This document shows positions 7,885 through 8,427 of a stretch of DNA of 8,427 nucleotides, in pieces. The first letter of the stretch is position 1. Each line of letters begins with the position of its first letter. The position numbers and the translations under genes were made by a program. The stretch covers positions 1 to 8,427 of the forward strand of contig CAZWMD010000104.1 in NCBI GenBank assembly GCA_964634815.1, written 5' to 3'. Origin of the DNA: JALZVT01 sp964634815 (GTDB taxonomy: Bacteria; Pseudomonadota; Gammaproteobacteria; Pseudomonadales; Azotimanducaceae). Under the pieces are notes generated by a model. That model made no database searches, was not told the origin of the DNA, and was given only the letters and a program-made list of their open reading frames with translations.

Positions 7885-7890
7885 AAAGGA
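7885..7890 (+). promoter_or_regulatory. Ribosome binding site of the selenoprotein gene
   Basis: AAAGGA lies 10 nt before the ATG at 7901, within the 36-nt spacer after the propeller gene stop. It is the clearest Shine-Dalgarno sequence in the window and fixes the start of the AhpD-like gene. Confidence 0.7.
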
Positions 7891-7900
7891 TTCAGTAAAT

Positions 7901-8427
7901 ATGGCGTTCATCGACTACCTAACGCAAGACAGCATCCCAATTGAAGATCGGGTGGCCGACCAGGACAACATCATTCAAGTGCATGGTGTGCACTCGCGCA
8001 TCATGCGTTTGCACTACGATCTGTACGTCGAGACCATGCATCGCCCCAGTCCACTTTCTCGAACTCAACGAGAGATGATCGCGGTGGTGGTGTCTTCGAT
8101 TAATGAATGCGGCTACTGACGAGTGCATCACGCGCGCGGTCTGCGTGCTTTGCTCAATCGTGAAAAGCGCTTTGAGGACGCGTCAGACCTAGATGCCTGG
8201 CTTGAGACCTTACAGCACGACTACGCAAGCGCTGCGCTTACCAAGCCTGACAGGGTGATGCTCGACTACTCGGTGAAACTAACCCAACATCCTCAGAACA
8301 TAGTAGTAGATGACATCGACGCGCTGCGCGAAGCAGGGTTCGATGACCTTGGTATCCACGACATCGTTGCCTGCGTGAGTTACTTTGCTTATGTGAATCG
8401 AATTGCCGATGGCCTGGGTGTGGAATT
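7901..8427 (+). CDS. AhpD/CMD-family peroxidase-related selenoprotein with C-x2-U centre (TGA read as Sec), 3' end cut by window
   Basis: The protein starts MAFIDYLTQDSIPIEDRV and continues DNIIQVHGVHSRIMRLHYDLYVETMH, PLSRTQREMIAVVVSSINECGY, as in carboxymuconolactone-decarboxylase-like 'peroxidase-related' enzymes. At residue 73 the codon is TGA (8117-8119), where family members have the second Cys of CxxC. Beyond it the same frame stays open for 102 further codons and is plainly homologous: RVHHARGLRALL, then MLDYSVKLTQHPQNI, DIDALREAGFDDLGIHDIVACVSYFAYVNRIADGLGVE. The AhpD catalytic spacing E-x11-C-x2-C-x3-H is matched by E58, C70, U73, H77, with Y72 in place of the His seen in mycobacterial AhpD. 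A SECIS-like hairpin follows the TGA. The protein is probably cytoplasmic and catalyses thiol-dependent peroxide reduction or a related redox reaction (inferred). Its final residues lie outside the window. It sits 36 nt after the propeller gene, probably in the same operon. The alternative, a nonsense mutation, is unlikely given the position and the hairpin. Confidence 0.9.
8117..8119 (+). other. In-frame TGA selenocysteine codon (Sec73)
   Basis: This TGA replaces the codon for the second Cys in the AhpD-type C-G-Y-[C] motif, followed three residues later by the conserved His pair. The three complete or 3'-complete genes upstream all end in TAG, so nothing in the window suggests TGA is simply a sense codon here. 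Decoding would need SelA, SelB, SelC and SelD, which are not in this window. Confidence 0.88.
8120..8155 (+). promoter_or_regulatory. Bacterial SECIS element (selenocysteine insertion hairpin)
   Basis: Immediately after the TGA the transcript can fold with GCGCGC (8132-8137) pairing GCGTGC (8143-8148; one G-U pair) around the loop GGUCU (8138-8142). A competing fold pairs CACGC (8129-8133) with GCGTG (8143-8147), giving a 9-nt loop that still exposes GGUCU. A lower stem, GCA (8125-8127) with TGC (8151-8153) or GAG/CTC, extends either fold. In E. coli fdhF the SelB-binding loop also contains GGUCU, and its first G is preceded by 18 nt after the UGA; here the count is also 18 (8120-8137). The loop bases encode Gly-Leu of the conserved HHxxGL motif, so the stretch is dual-coded. 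Folding was judged by eye. Confidence 0.82.

Noticed and set aside
7901..8119. A complete 72-residue small protein, or a pseudogene broken by a nonsense mutation
   Set aside because: The stop lies exactly at a catalytic Cys position, the frame beyond it remains open and homologous, and a SECIS-like hairpin follows at the expected distance.
1..8427. tRNA, rRNA, CRISPR array, insertion sequence or prophage signals
   Set aside because: None was seen. The only repeats are short identities between the two paralogues.

Overview
The window looks like a chromosomal segment of a selenocysteine-using bacterium, most likely a proteobacterium and perhaps a marine gammaproteobacterium. That placement is inferred from moderately high GC, the gene families present and an E. 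coli-type selenocysteine insertion signal; no RNA gene or marker gene is present to confirm it. It is one scaffold with a 100-base run of N (1280-1379), so two contigs have been joined.

Layout. Bases 1-152 hold the 5' end of a VOC (glyoxalase-fold) gene on the minus strand. It diverges, across a very short AT-rich spacer, from a plus-strand regulator (193-729) built of two tandem HxlR-type winged-helix units. A plus-strand run follows: the N-terminal part of a PepSY/transmembrane protein (831-1279), the N gap, a 5'-truncated Asp-box (BNR/VPS10-type) beta-propeller protein (1380-4547), a complete paralogue of it with a signal peptide (4565-7864), and an AhpD/carboxymuconolactone-decarboxylase-like protein (7901 to the window end). 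Spacings of 17 and 36 nt with no visible terminator suggest the last three are co-transcribed.

Main discovery. The last gene appears to stop at a TGA (8117-8119), but this TGA sits exactly where the second Cys of the AhpD CxxC motif belongs. The reading frame continues with clear family sequence (HHxxGL and onward) to the window end. A hairpin carrying a GGUCU apical loop lies 18 nt after the TGA, the same loop and spacing as in the E. coli fdhF SECIS. This is best read as a selenoprotein with a C-x2-U redox centre; ordinary gene calling would truncate it to 72 residues or call it a pseudogene.

Second caution. The open frame running from 768 through the N gap to 4547 is an artefact: it joins a PepSY membrane protein to a propeller protein only because the 100-N placeholder happens to keep frame. 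Comparison with the intact paralogue shows that about 49 N-terminal residues, plus the end of the PepSY gene, are missing from the assembly.

How the genes may work together. The two propeller proteins are probably exported and may work as a pair, next to a membrane-anchored PepSY protein. The selenoprotein is probably a cytoplasmic thiol/selenol peroxidase-like or redox enzyme. The VOC/HxlR-type pair looks like a separate regulator-target module. No functional link between the modules is proven by the sequence.
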